Shown: positions 43,260-56,600 of the stretch, piece after piece
Layout of the letters: each line of letters opens with the position of its first letter
How positions within the stretch are numbered: the stretch's first letter is position 1
NCBI GenBank assembly: GCA_024449915.1
Contig: JAMZAV010000786.1
Location: 186,001 to 250,000, forward strand
Length of the DNA: 64,000 bases
Direction: 5' to 3'
Source of the DNA: Sweltsa coloradensis
Lineage: Eukaryota; Arthropoda; Insecta; Plecoptera; Chloroperlidae
Notes under the pieces: generated by a model
Told to the model about the DNA's origin: nothing
Databases searched by the model: none
The model's input: only the letters and a program-made list of their open reading frames with translations
Made by a program: the position numbers and the translations under genes

Positions 43260-45100
43260 AGGTCTGTGCGAGTCTCAAAATTGCGAGCGATCGATTATCA
43301 TACTTGTCCAATGTTACATCTTCCAGAATAGAATTTTATTCATGTTGTCGGTGATAAATATCGGTACATTGAATTACTCTACAAATGAACTAAACAATCC
43401 GTTTAAAGGGGCTATTACCCCCAAAAATGAGTTAATACCCCATAAAACCTAGAACCTAATACTACATAACAATGACAGTTAAAAAATTATATCTTGTACC
43501 TGTGATATTACACAATTTTTAAAGCTTTTTGATCCTGAAATTTGCGTTTTGGAGAATTTCTTAAATCAGCTTCAACCTGCTTATTTTTTGATTTCATATA
43601 GATACAAGAGCATTATACCAATCTAAAATGGTCATTTAGAAAATCGTGCATTCAAACTGTGCACAAATAATCAAATATACATTAAAAAAACACAAAAATA
43701 TGCATTCCAAAATCACACCCCTTTTTGGTAATTGACATATTTTGACCGAACTACTTGCCCAAATACAGAAACTAAACATAGATGATTTACAGAATAGATC
43801 GACGAGTAAGTCAATGATTGTCAATATTGTTTTGACCAAAACCCTCACAGGTCAAGGGGCATAAAGATCGTCCCCATGTTTTTTCTTACGGGATATTTTT
43901 GACGATGGGACCGAAAATAACCATGTTTGGCAATTTTTTTTGGGGGGTAAGGGTTGACCCAATATTTTTTCTTGCTAGCCTACATGAAATATATTTTTTG
44001 AGTTTAGCAATTGAATGCCCCTTTGACTAACAAAGCATCACAGGGCTTCTACTTCCGAGAAGTACAAACTTCACAAAGACTGCCAATTGAAAGACAATTA
44101 AAGCCAATAAAAGGAACAAAATGTCCGCGGTCATCCTCGAATGCATTTTGATACGATTATCGATTGATGTAAAAAATATCTATATTTATTGATCAATAAT
44201 CGATTGCACATGTGTTATTGACTATTGTCGATACATATATTCAAATTAATATCGAACGACAACCCTAACATACTTACTTGCATACTTTGAAATGCTAAGG
44301 CTTGGGACCTATACTTTTTCACCTTCCATATTATTTTAAGTACCTAGTTAGTTTACCTAGTTTTAATATTAGCAAGTACAATTGAAATACGACGTATAAT
44401 TCAATGACTGGCTAAACCTTACTTATTTTGTGCTGTTACATCGTTAAAATAACCTTAATAGATGGTCCACAGCAACTTAGAGCATTAAAGGCTCAACTAA
44501 TGCTGGCCCATGGCCTTGGCCTAGCCCTATTAGGCAAACAATTCTAAAGCCTATGAATAAAACATGTAAGTCCTAAAGCAATTCTGACTACGTACACCAC
44601 ACACCTTCAATACGTATTGTATGAAAGTGCTTTGGTTCGAACCGGTTGCACGCTGATGTACATGTCAAATTTGCTTCAAAGTGATTCTAATCCAATTCCC
44701 TTTCGGAAGCAACTTGCAAGATGCTTTCGGTCGATACACTTTAATGCAGTTTTGGAATGCTGCACATACACATCTATACTTAGAATAACATCTGCCTTCT
44801 GCAACCGGCTTGAAGAAAGCGCTTTCAGCCTGGCTTATCTCACACAGCATCATACACTAAAAAAGGATTTCATTTTCATGTTTTAGCAGCAAGAATAGTC
44901 TACCTTAATTATAGAAACTTTGTGGTATGCCTTATTAGTTATTATATCACGAGTCACGACCAAAAATTACTAATTTGTAAATACAAAATCCATAGATTTA
45001 ATATTGTGATTTCAGTCTCGAATCTTGATCAATATTCAAGAATATGTTTTAATCTTGGTCGATCTCGCTTGACTTAAAAAATTCCTGCTCGCACAGCCCT
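43260..45100. mobile_element. hAT element with CTCG-rich ends
   Basis: 1841 bp flanked by an exact 8-bp duplication, agtcatgt (43252-43259 and 45101-45108). The termini are aggtctgtgcgag / ctcgcacagccct, the same family as 22197-24734. It contains a copy of another repeat at 43403-44035. No transposase is seen. It lies 28 bases from the neighbouring hAT element. Confidence 0.9.
43403..44035 (+). repeat. AAAGGGGC-type interspersed repeat, copy 2 (most complete)
   Basis: It starts TTTAAAGGGGCTATTACCCC and ends GAATGCCCCTTTGA, suggesting short terminal inverted repeats (AAAGGGGC-like). It is inserted in the hAT element 43260-45100. No coding sequence. Confidence 0.7.
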
Positions 45101-47595
45101 AGTCATGTGTGTAGGTTGCTGTTAAATTCACATTTCAATTTCTCTTTCTGCGTAACCGAGGTAAGTCGGCTGTCTCAGATCAATAGGAAAGAAGGCAATG
45201 TTGTAGTATAAACACATAAAGGTACCAACACCAAATGTAATTACTGATTATAGTCTGTCTTTTTTAGCTTTAATATAGGGGCTATGTTGTTTATCTATTA
45301 TGTTTCTTATTTATTTAATGATTGTAATCAAATCTTATTAATGTTATTGGTCCATTTTTTGCTATATATGTACATGTCTTATCAATGTGCCTAGTCTTCA
45401 TGCAAAACATTATTTGGTTTTGGTAAATGTTGTACATACCTAATTTGAAAGTTTGATCATATTTTCATTAGGTTTCATTGTTGAAAGGTGTCTCATGTGC
45501 AAGGGACATTGAGTAATACAGGGAATGTAGCTGCAGGTTCTGGTACGAGATAGGTTTATATGAAGTTGCTCTATATTCTCTATATTAAGCTAGAATTATT
45601 TAGACCCAGGGACTTGTTTTGGATGTGCAGTACCCACCCATTATCACCCATCACCATGTCCACCCCAGTATCCAATATCCATCCATTTGATTCAATGCTG
45701 CCGAGTGTTGACTCTTTCATAATCTTAGTCAATAGTTTTGGGCATTTGAAAGTTTCTTTAAGAATTGCAACTGATCCAAACTTAAAGAGTTGTGAGCGAT
45801 ATAGAAAATTTTAAAACGTTTTAAGCTAAGCTATTAAAATAAGTAGACAGGTGGCTGGCTAGGCTACCCAACATTTTTAAAGGTTACAGGTTGGTAAAGA
45901 ACGAAGTCAAGTGATGCAATTAACATCATTTGAATGCTACATCAAAAGCCTTTATTTTCTGGGTGATATCGATACTTAGTGACTTGTATGTATGAAGTAA
46001 AACCCAGAGATTTAATCCGACTCCTCTTGGGGGTTGCACCCGTGTAACCCCCTTTCCGTCAGACGTTTGTGCCTTTGTACTAACTATTAAAATCCAGGAG
46101 TTCTCGATTATATTAGTCGTGACGTCATGGCAACATGGCCGCTTACAGCAACGGAGGATTTGACTAGAAACAAACGTTAGTTAGATCCTGCTGCACCCAA
46201 ATACAGAAATAAATCAAAACTTTATCATAACAACACAAGTATTATTTTTATTATTATTTATGGCACACTCTTTATTAACTGGTTGTAATGCTTTAAGTTT
46301 ATCTTTTATTCTTTTGTAATGAAATAATAAAAAATCAATGTCAACTGTGCTGTCCAAATAAAAGATGAACTTAAAAGTAACAAGCCTGTGAGTAAGATTG
46401 TATTGGTGTGCATATGGTTTGATGCCAGCTTCAATCACATCTCAAAGGTAAGAAGCTGGTTCCTATTCCAACACTGGATAAATAAATCATTCATTCAACA
46501 TTCATTCATGGTTTGAAGTTTATATATTTTCCCTCGTTTCATTAGTGTTTTCCTTATCGGAACAAAATCTGCGATTAATCCCGTTATGGATAGCATAATT
46601 TACAGAATACTTTCACGAGACGTATTGTCGCAAATACTACCCATTCATTGGCTTTCAATAGAAGTAAAGTTTGGTTTGGCTGCTGCCAGGGCATTGCTAT
46701 GAATGACGATGCACTAATACAGTTCTGTACCTAGTTAAAGTGGGAGTGGAAGACCGGTTTCCACGGGCTTGTATGCGATTGCAATAATTTCACCTGTGAG
46801 ATTGAGTTCTTAATAATATATAACTTAATACGAAAATCATTTTCAATTAAAATGTAAATAAGTTTTTTACCTACTACATATTTGAATGGGCTTAAAGAAA
46901 TTGTTAGTCTATGAAAAGTATAGTAGGCCTAGGCCTACTTTGTGGACTTGTGTAAATAGGTTTGAAATTTGATTTGCGAGGGTGTGGAAGCTAAGCAGTT
47001 TGTGTGTATAAACTTGCGTATCCATATGCAGTAGTTGATTCCCCGTCATACTAGTGCCTTGTGGAATGAAATATAGGTGTTAATTATGACATTGCCTTTG
47101 TAGGTTGTGTATTTAAAAATTATTGCAAGGTGTGGCTTAGCTGTGTAGATCTGTACCATACACAAGATCTCAAGAAATCCCAAAGCACTGCACAGTCTGT
47201 AAGATAACACTTATTTCTAAGTTCTATTTTTAAGTACAAAATTAATTTTCTATAGCATATATTATCTTTTGTTATTAGTTATCTAGAATCTAGATAGGCT
47301 AAAACTAAAGTGCGGGAACTAACTTCAGTGCAACGGGCAAGGAGACCACCATTTCACTGGGATACTTTCAAATTGATTATTAATTTTTTACGAGAAATAC
47401 TTATAAAATATAAAAATATCATAACAAAACCATTTTTTAAATGTACCGCTGCAATAGGGAAGTGGGCTTAATTTTTAATACGTGATGCGCAAGTATTTAA
47501 AACTGCGGATTTGTCTTCAAAGGTCATGAAAGTCATTTCAAAGTTCCAAAAGCAAATGGTTTGGCATTTTATCGTTCCCGCGCATTCATTTTCAA

Positions 47596-48790
47596 ATGAT
47601 ATGTGACGTAAGTAGGTACAGAAAAAAAACATGCTGTCTGGATGTAAATAACGGGTCTAAACATATAGGTATAGAAAAAATATGTGAAGGGGCAAAAAGC
47701 AGACTTAAATTAATGAAAAGGGTCGCTGGGGTGAATTGGAGTGCCCGTACAGAAATACTTGCCACTACGTACAAAACATATATTATACCTGTAGGCCTAC
47801 TTGAATACGGGGGTGCATTACTGTACAGCACCTAAGAATGCACGTTAGACTCTTGACAGAGTGCAGAACCAGGCACTGAGGATTGCAACAGGAGCAGTGA
47901 AATCAACACCTATTTCTGCAATGGAGGCACTAACCAACATACAGCCTTTGGAACTTAGAAGATGTATGGCAGCTGGCAGTCTACATGAAAAGTGGCTTAG
48001 GTTGGTCGAGGAGACGTCGAAGAGGGTACTACCATATGAGAAGCTGAAAACTCAAAAGACTTTCATAACAGCTGCAAAAGAGATTAAAAAAGATCGAGTA
48101 GGAACTACCAAAGCCTAACATCAGAGTGGCCATGTTGGATGTATATTATGTATCGACAGTGGATGAGTTTGAGAGGAAGAAGAGTGAATACAACAAACAG
48201 GAGTTAAGAAGATGTACAACTGAATACATTCGTAAGTAATTTCCGGAAGAAGAATGGTTGCATGTATACACTGATGGGTCTGCCTCACCTGGGGAGGGCA
48301 TGGCGGTGGCTGGTGTGTATGGTAAAAGGTTTGAACACTCCTTGACGGCAGGAAAAAATGCAAGCAATTACGATGGCAAATTGAAGGCCATCAAGTTGGC
48401 ATTGGAGAAGATAAGTGAACATCAAGATAAGAAAATAGTGATAATGTCAGACTCATAGGTGGCAATTCAGGCCATTGCTAGTAAAGAGAGGGTGGATTAT
48501 GAGGTGAAAAAATGCAAGGTACTGCTGCTAAGGCTATATTATGATGCCAGAGAGGTAGTGCTTCAATGGATTCCAGCACATTGTGAAGTGTACGGTAATG
48601 AGAAGGCAGATTACCTGGCAAAGAGAGGCAAGAAAATGCCCCAATAGTCAAAAATCTGTCACATTCATTGGTGAAGGCACATCTTAGCACAGCAACCAAG
48701 AGGAGAGTGCAAAAAGAGTGGATTGATAAAAGGGAAAGGGAAAGCATGGCAAAAAATAACTACTGGAAATGTCAAACATCATGGAAATAG
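47596..48790 (+). pseudogene. LINE remnant: RT C-terminus plus RNase H domain
   Basis: 47596-47835 encodes an RT thumb/connection-like stretch (LKLMKRVAGVNWSARTEILA, then YKTYIIPVGLLEYGGALL), continued at 47861-48118. The RNase H domain follows from 48258: HVYTDGSASPGEGMAV (first Asp), NASNYDGKLKAI where the usual catalytic Glu is Lys, IVIMSDS followed by a TAG (48456), and WIPAHCEVYGNEKADYLAKR (His/Asn/Asp end). RNase H places it among Jockey/I-type LINEs in the broad sense. Stops and the Glu-to-Lys change show it is dead. Confidence 0.82.
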
Positions 48791-50576
48791 ATGAACAGCA
48801 GCTACTGAACAGTTTAGACTTCAAACAGGATATGATCTGCTTGGAAAGAACCTTCATCGGATAGGAATCACCGGTTATAGTACTTGCAGTCTATATGGGA
48901 GGGAAGAACAGAACAGAGAGCAATTGATGCCCTTCCACTTGGCATGAACTATGAGGAAAAAGAAGCCTGTCTCTACTGGAAAACCAGAAAATGCTTGATG
49001 GCCCAGTAAGCCAAAAATGTGGGCATATGAAAAGAAGAAGACATAGTTGTAGTCACCCCCCCTCCGTGATGACGATCCCAGAGCTTTCTTACACTGTACA
49101 CATAAATACATACAGGTTTGTCTAGTCTTTTATGTAGCGCTTATTCCATTGTATAGACAAGTTTTTAGAAAATCAAGATTAAATCCTTAGATTTTTTTTT
49201 GTTCAAATTATAGTTCTTACTGTAGGCCTATAATACATTAAATTCTTAACGTTTAAAAATATTTATGTTGTATTACATTATGCATTACGATTAAAGTTCA
49301 AACGTATTATTGTGCAAACTAGAACCCCAGTTAATCCAATTTAATATATTTTTACGAGTAAGAAATATGTTTACTTCTCATTGCACTGGTCATTCATACT
49401 GTACTGACGTCACTATGAACAGCCTCTAAAGATGGCGACTGCCTGTTTTTCACTGTCCGCAAAATCGCTACTTTTTGAATGTGTATGCTGTATTAAGCGA
49501 ATGAAGGCATCGGGTATATTTAAAAATGTCAAGTAAAAAAGATTGGTTGCGGCCATTATGTTTGTCAATAGTAATTATATCCTACTCTTCAAATTTGAGT
49601 GGTCTAAATAGGCAACGGAATATAGGGGAATTACCCGACGGCTGACTAATCGACTAAATACGTAATTACCAAAATATTGTTTTATTAAAAAAATAAAAAT
49701 ACGTACACAATTTTATAATTTTATAAATAAAGACGAGCCATTTCTCAAAGTAAATACACTTGTTTATTTGTTATGGTGGTATTTTCGCCTAATGCACCAT
49801 GCTCCAATTTCCATGTGTGGTCGGGTATAAACGAAGGCAAATAAAGAGCTTAAGAATTATTTGCTATTTACCAATCTACTATTAAACTGCAATTTGATAC
49901 TTGTGTGTGGGAAGGCATTGTGTGTTGTGTTCCTAAAGTTTATGTCCATTCTTTGTCTTCAATATTAAGAAACTATCTAGCCAAGCAAATAATATACCCT
50001 ACAGTTTTTGTTCTCATTAATAGTGTTAAGTTCACATTAGTCTCCAACTCTATGTAGTGAAAGTATATTAGTCAGTCCCAGAGATGTAGGCCTACGTGTA
50101 CTCTTTAGTCGAACAAATGCTTCACGGAATAACCAAATGAAGACAATTCAATTTACGTAATATACAGCATTGCTTTAAAAATTTGGTTATCTATAAGAGC
50201 GTATTTTTTTAAATGAAAAGCTTTCCAATTATGTGTGCCCCAATGGTACAGACGATGAAAATTATATGTTGGAAATGAATGACTGCAAAAGTGGGAACTT
50301 TACTTTTGATGAGGTATAAGTATAACTCATTACTATTTATTTATCTTGTAAATAACCTTTCATCTTAAACCACAATAAAATTCTAGTATGTGATGGAAAT
50401 CAATTGCTATTTTAAAATTTGTAACATACATTGTAGTTTTATTCACTTTTACTTTCTTCATTATTACCTTAATCCTTAAAAAAATATACTCCATTAAATA
50501 CATTAGTTACCTTACTAACGTCTAAACAGTATACATAGTTAGCAATCCTTCCTCTATTGCAACTACAACAAAAAAA

Positions 50577-50912
50577 GGCCTTTTCGTGTTCACTTTTCCG
50601 GGCAAGTCCTCACATATTATATCAAATGAAAGCTTGAAATGTCCCCTTTACAAAAAAGTATGGTGTATTATTGGGGGCTGGTAGCTTTTGGTCAAAACAA
50701 AGGGGGGTAAGGTAAAAAAAAATGACCGATTAGATATTCACGAATATCAAATGAAAGCTTAATAAAAATAACCCCCCATTTTGTGACCAAAAGCTACCCA
50801 CCTCAATAATACGCCATACGTTTTCGTAATGGGAACATTTCCAGCTTTCATTTGATATATGTGAGGACCTGCCCAGAAAAGTGAGCATTGTCAACCTCTT
50901 ATGAAAGGGCCT
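50577..50912. repeat. Hairpin-forming inverted repeat
   Basis: Arms of about 130-150 bp pair across 50577-50912: GGCCTTTTCGTGTTCACTTT at left with the inverse ending AAAGTGAGCATTG...GGGCC at right, sharing TATCAAATGAAAGCTT and GGTAGCTTTTGGTCA blocks. There is no coding sequence. It is probably a small MITE whose target duplication I cannot define. Confidence 0.7.
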
Positions 50913-52226
50913 AAAAAGCGTGTAGCCTACTGTATTTTGATTATCACCACTAAAAGAGCATATTATAAAATATATTGACATATGGTTTCATATAATATCT
51001 GCACTCCTCTTTTTGAACTTGATATATTTTTTTACCTGCAGCCAGTATGTTCTTAAATACAGTTGAGTTATTTTCAATGCATTTGATTATAATGGCGCCA
51101 GAGAAATATTGGTTTGACCAAAATATAAATTACTGTTTAGCTGTGAACCAGTTTATTTACATGTCAACACATCCTAAAAACTGTAATATCATTATCAAAC
51201 AGTCTCTCTCCCTCCGCATGGTCTCGTGTTTGTCTCTGTATTATTATCTATGACGGCCTATATTTCCACTTCAGGTAGGTAAGCTGTTGATACTCTTGCT
51301 CACTTTCCTTATTCAGACTTTTGGCATTTTTCACATTGTCTTGTACGTCCATTCCTGCCGCCGACAATAGTATACTAGCTCCAACGAAAGAATGCAGATG
51401 CTTTGTAGTGGTCGGTGTAGTATGAATGAGCGGTAAATGGGATGTTCCTTTGTGTATGAAAGAGAAATTTATTTTACCAACGTAAGCAAAAGATATCGGT
51501 GCTAGATCACAGAGTTCCTCCGTGTGCTAGATCCACGCTCGGCTAGCATGAGTAGAGTTGACAAAGTTGTTATGTTGGGAAAACAATTTCGAGCTATCTG
51601 CATTCTTTCGTTGGCACCACTTGAAGAGAAACAGCTCTACGCTCCCTTTTTTTGCTTATAAAAGGAATAACATTCAAACAAGAGAATTGAATATTGCACC
51701 AAAATAAACTTAATATTTTCTAAAAATAACTCAATCTTAAAAAATCTCGGGGGATTGCTTTTAATGATGAGAAAACTCATTTGAATTGCCGCGGTCTTAG
51801 CTCTAGTCGGAGAACACAGAGAGGAGATTTAAAAGTTGCTATGATGATATCAGATGAATACCTTTAGCCTCAATAACCAATTTAAAATGCGTGGAAACAA
51901 GGTCCTGAAAAGTACACAAGTAAGGCATTAAAACTTATTATCAAGTGTTTTGTTGTGCCTTACTATGATCAATTAACCTTGAATCAATTAGAGTTTCTGT
52001 GATAACACAGAAGGCTAGCGGACTAGAAGAGTACACCTGCATATTACCAGCTATCAGTGTAACGATTTTGATGGTGGGGAAAAGGTACAATTAATTACTA
52101 AAATGTCAACAAACAAAAGTTCACCTTCATTATGAGTATAATTATGAAAACACAGGGCAACATACAGGTTATGCATAATTACTGGTTCCTATCTACCGAT
52201 CGGTTTGTCCCTAGCATAATTGGATG

Positions 52227-53000
52227 AGCGTAGCGAAGCGAAGATTCCATTTCACTACACTGGAGAAAAAAATCCAGAATGTTTTTTTTTTTTTTTGTAT
52301 TTTTGTGTTTGTCCACACGATTCCGGCTAAACCGATACTCTGATTGCGATGAAATTTTATGGAGGTCTTCGAAATCTCTGAACTTAAAGGGGCTAAAAAC
52401 CCCAAAAATTATTTTTTACCACGTGATCTATAGCACAATACTACACTTAAATGACCGTTTAAAAAATCATATCTTGTAACTTGTTTTGGGAAATTTCTTA
52501 AATCGGCTTTAACCTGCTTCTTTTTTGGTCCACATAGATACTAGAGCATAGTACCAATCTAAAATGCCCCTTTATAACATCGTGTCTTGAAACTGTGCCC
52601 AAATATACGCAAAAATATGCATTCCAAAATCACACCCCATCTTGGTAATCAGCATATTTTGACCGAACTACTTGCCCAAATTACAAAACAAAATATAGAG
52701 AATTTACAGAAAAGGCTGTAGAGTACGTCAATAATGTCCAATAAAAAGAAAAACGAAAAAAATCGTAAAATTGTGATATTCATGAGAAATAATTTTTCGA
52801 TCGATTTTTCGTACGTGGCAGTTCTAAGTTCAGAGATTTCGAAGGTCTCCAGAAAATTTCATCGCAATTGGAGTATCGGTTTAGCCAGAATCGAGTTAAC
52901 AAACACACAAAAATACAGAAAAAAAGAAAAAAAACAATCCGGATTTTTTTCTTCAGTGTAGTAGAATGGAATCTTCGCTTCCCTTGCTACGCTCATCCAA
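52227..53000. repeat. Two facing copies of the CTTCGCTTCGCTCGC-ended repeat
   Basis: 52227-52395 is inverted relative to 9206-9400, and 52800-53000 is in the same orientation. Between them lies a partial copy of another repeat (52385-52740, shared with 43403-44035). The facing GCGTAGCGAAGCGAAGATT ends make an inverted-repeat unit of about 770 bp. Confidence 0.7.
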
Positions 53001-53212
53001 CCAGATCTACAAATTAACAATTTGATAAATTGACATATTTAACAAATTTCACCAAATTCACCAAAGTAACAAATTAACAAAATATCAAAATATTTAAATT
53101 AACAAAATGATAAATTTACTTTTTGAACAAATTTAACAAGTTTGCCAAATTTACATAAATATCAAATTTACAAAAATGTACAAAATTACAAAACTTTCCA
53201 AATCTACAATCA

Positions 53213-53503
53213 CAAAACAGGAAATTTTATTTTCACAAAAGTAAGGCAGCAATCTTTAAATTCGTGTACATGTTTTGCATTCTTAATCTCTTGATCTAAT
53301 TGATTGTATAATCGAATTCCACTATAAAATATTGAATGCATTGATCGAGTATTGTTCCTTCTAGTTACTTGTAGGTGCATATAATTTCTTAGGTTAGGTT
53401 TGAATGTGTTCCCATTGTTATAATCTATTAGGTTACTTAAATAATTTGGTAAAATTCCGTGCTCTAACTTATAAATAAAAACTAAAACATTTGAAGCCGA
53501 CAA
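53213..53503 (-). pseudogene. LINE ORF2 C-terminal fragment (- strand)
   Basis: The frame reads SASNVLVFIYKLEHGILPNY, then TFKPNLRNYMHLQVTRRNNT and IFYSGIRLYNQLDQEIKNAK, the usual C-terminal tail of CR1/Jockey-type LINEs. It follows 55915-56600 in order on the same strand. The shared ALNV/ASNV residues at the break suggest one LINE split by the 2.4 kb lying between them. Confidence 0.78.
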
Positions 53504-54299
53504 GCCCCGTAGCTAAAACCTAACCTCACTATCCCTTGCGATAAACAATATTTCTTTATAGAAATTAATTTATATCTTAAAAAATTATTTGGGCGCCAAT
53601 TAACTTACGTTAATAACTAGTAGCGTAGAAACTTAATAGACTGTGAAGAGGGCAGTAGTGGTGGCTAGCAGGCGACAACTCTCAGCCGTCGCACCCCATG
53701 ACTGGTCACCTGAGTGCTTACCAAGGGGTGAGGGAGGGGGGAAGGCGCACAACCTCCCGGCTCGGCAGCGCAGCAGCGGTCAACAGCGGCACTCCCAGCG
53801 GCGTAGTGATACCAACTTATTATTATTCATGCACAATTTTAAACTATTGTTGCCCCAAATAAAGTTATGGTTGTGATATGAGGAATTGACTAGGTAGTTG
53901 AATGCATGAAAAGGTTTGATTTTCTGCTGACACGTTCAATCATGTATTCAAAGAATTATGCATATGGCAATACATACATGATGATACATATCTGATATAA
54001 TTATATATATGAGTCAAGATTTTTTGGACTAAAATGTTATCAAGATTTGAACACAAAAATGAAGATTGATCACAAGAATAAAGATTTCGCGTTCGGTGGT
54101 TTCTTCCGCGAAAGTTTTTGATTATACTCCCTGATTTGCTGTTCCTGATTTTTGGCAAACCTCATATTCGTTTGAGTGGGATCGTCTAACAAATCAGTTT
54201 TTTTCTTTTCGTTTTTCTTTTTTAATGTTTTTTTTTTTTCATTCTATATCCTTTTTTATATTTGATTCATTCATTAAATGCTTATAGTATATTTTTTTA

Positions 54300-54495
54300 T
54301 TTGTTACCAAAATTGTTGTGTTTAAATGCATTGTTGTTGTAATGCTACTATTTCAAATATTTACAAAAATGTAGTTTATTGTTGTTTCTGCATCTATGTA
54401 ATTAGATTTATTTAGTTGTCCTCCTTTGTAAATCAGTTTTTATAACTGAATAGGATAGACGTTAAATAAATAAATAAAAAAATAAATAAATGGTG
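54300..54495 (+). mobile_element. LINE-like 3' end with hairpin and TAAA tail, copy 2
   Basis: Sister of 6140-6315, same orientation, ending CAGTTTTTATAACTGAATAG followed by GATAGACGTT and AAATAAATAAAT. It lies inside the 2.4-kb stretch that separates two parts of a - strand LINE (53503 and 55915). Confidence 0.65.
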
Positions 54496-54698
54496 AAGAA
54501 AAAAAAAATCATCTACTGGATCCAGTTTCCCCCAATACTACTCTGAATAATTTAAAATCATACACAGCAAAAGACAATTACAGGTTACAAATAAAATAAC
54601 ATTGAATTTTTGTACTCAACACGTTCCGTTACGGTCGCCGGTTACGATGAGCAGGTGGACTTGAGTCCCACGATGACCACAATGGCTACGATGCGTAG

Positions 54699-54760
54699 GC
54701 CTCCCTCAATGGAGGGTCGACTTGGTGCGCGAGGGCCTCCCTCAATGGAGGGTCGACGTT
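54699..54760 (+). repeat. 36-bp direct repeat
   Basis: GCCTCCCTCAATGGAGGGTC occurs twice, 36 bases apart, each followed by GAC. The unit is itself a small palindrome (CCTCCCTCAATGGAGGG-like). Confidence 0.8.
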
Positions 54761-55914
54761 TCGCGCGGCCGCTCTCTAGGCATGGCGTCGGCTGGATTCC
54801 AGGACATCCCCTCGATTCTTGACGGGAACACTGCGACTCCGATGGGGAGGACAAACCGACTCTGGGCGCTGATTCGCTTGCGCAGGAGTGGCAATAGAAC
54901 TTGGGTCGCTGGCCTTAGGATGGCAGACTTGCCTTAGGAAACTGGATAAACAGGATTTACATGGATACAAGGAATTTACGTTAGAATTTTAGGGAAACTC
55001 TCCTCAGTTACTAGGTAGGAGTTTCGGAAGATATCGCGTTCCATTGTGGCCTACAATGGGAGCAGTAGAGTGTGCCTGTTAGTGCTTAGTCGTCAGCGTC
55101 GGCGTGAGCGTGGGTTCTCACCACATTGCTACGATGCTCTTGCAACACTCATTACCGATAAAATTGGTTAAGTTAGGAAAAAATCAACGACCTATATATA
55201 ACGGAACACTCCCCCGGCGGTCGACGCCTGATTCTCGCGCACATGTTTCACTTTGCTTTACTTTTCTTTGTTCCCGGAGTTTCGCGCGCACAAAAACTGT
55301 GGTTGTCCGACGTGGACCTGCTCCGATAGCAACTTTGGACCGACTGCCTATTTTCTCGGCAGTCCAGCCTGCAGCCCGCCGAGCGACGCTTTTCTCTGGC
55401 GTGGGTGGCGGTGATTGACTTATTTTGAAGGGAACTTGCTTCCCGGGCCTAAGTTTCTCCCTATCCGTGCGAACTGTCCAAGGTCTAATGCGGACCCTGT
55501 TGCCGGTGCTGCATATCCTTGGCTTGACCAGGTTGGCAAACAAGCTAACCAGCCTCTGGATCACGGGATGTGCACGTGATCGCCTTTGTTTGCTACATTC
55601 CTCCGGTGAAATCGTCCTGGCTGCTCGCTAGCAGGCAGGCGAACTGAAGCCCTGTTGCACCAACTTTTACATCCATAAACCCCCCTGAACACTGCACTAA
55701 ATATCTGAGCCAAATTTCATTGCCTGCAGATTATTGCCGCCTACTCGGCCGCAAAACACTGAGCTCGTACATTATGTAGGATGACTTGATGACATTTGTG
55801 TCATCAAGATGTTAATTTATTCACACCTTTTGAATTAATGAACATAAAACAAAGAAAATCGAAAAAATTATACATAGGCCTCTGACCAACTATTAACATC
55901 GTGAAACTATGAAT

Positions 55915-56600
55915 TTAATATACTAGTGACCTTAGGCCACTGACAGGGCTGTTCGCGCACACATTTAATGCACTTCTTTGTTTTACAGATAACATATTGA
56001 CTCTCTCTAAAACTGTTTTAGTTGGAGTAAACCGATCACACTTTAGAACAATTTTCAACCCTTTACTTTGCAATTTTTGAAATTTATCTAAACTCATATT
56101 ATCAACTCCCCACAGCAGAGTACTGCAGTAATCTAAATGTGGCAATATAAGACAATTATAAACTATTACATATTAGTCTTGTATGATAAGACAAGAATTT
56201 GCTTGCCCTTGCCAGGAAGCCAATCTTTTTACTCTTTTTATTGATAAAAAAGTCTACATTATTTTTCAAGCTAAGATGTTCCTGTATTATTATTCCTACA
56301 TCTTTAAATTCATTCACTAATTCAATGCTCTTGTCATCAACCATAATTGTAAGAATAAGATTTTCTCTTAGGATTCTTTGCTTAATGACCTTGGATGATG
56401 CAACTAACATACATTTGCTTTTACTAACATTAATTTTTAGCTTATTAAACCTCAGCCAGTCAATCTGTCTTCTTAGGAATGAATTTAATAATATGCAAGC
56501 ATCTTTAACACATTTACCAGAGTACAACACTAAAGTATCATTTGCAAATAGATTGATAAATATTAAATATTCTAAGTTCATCATGACTATAACATTGAAT
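55915..56600 (-). pseudogene. LINE reverse transcriptase remnant (- strand)
   Basis: The - strand reads FANDTLVLYSGKCVKDACIL (the FADD box with Asp changed to Asn), then INVSKSKCMLVASS, GIIIQEHLSLKNNVDFFINK and, after a frame break near 56150, MPHLDYCSTLLWGVDNMSLD and KVKQRSALNV-like sequence. These are the post-catalytic segments of a CR1/Jockey-type RT. The catalytic change and broken frame indicate a pseudogene. Its natural continuation appears to be 53213-53503. Confidence 0.8.
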
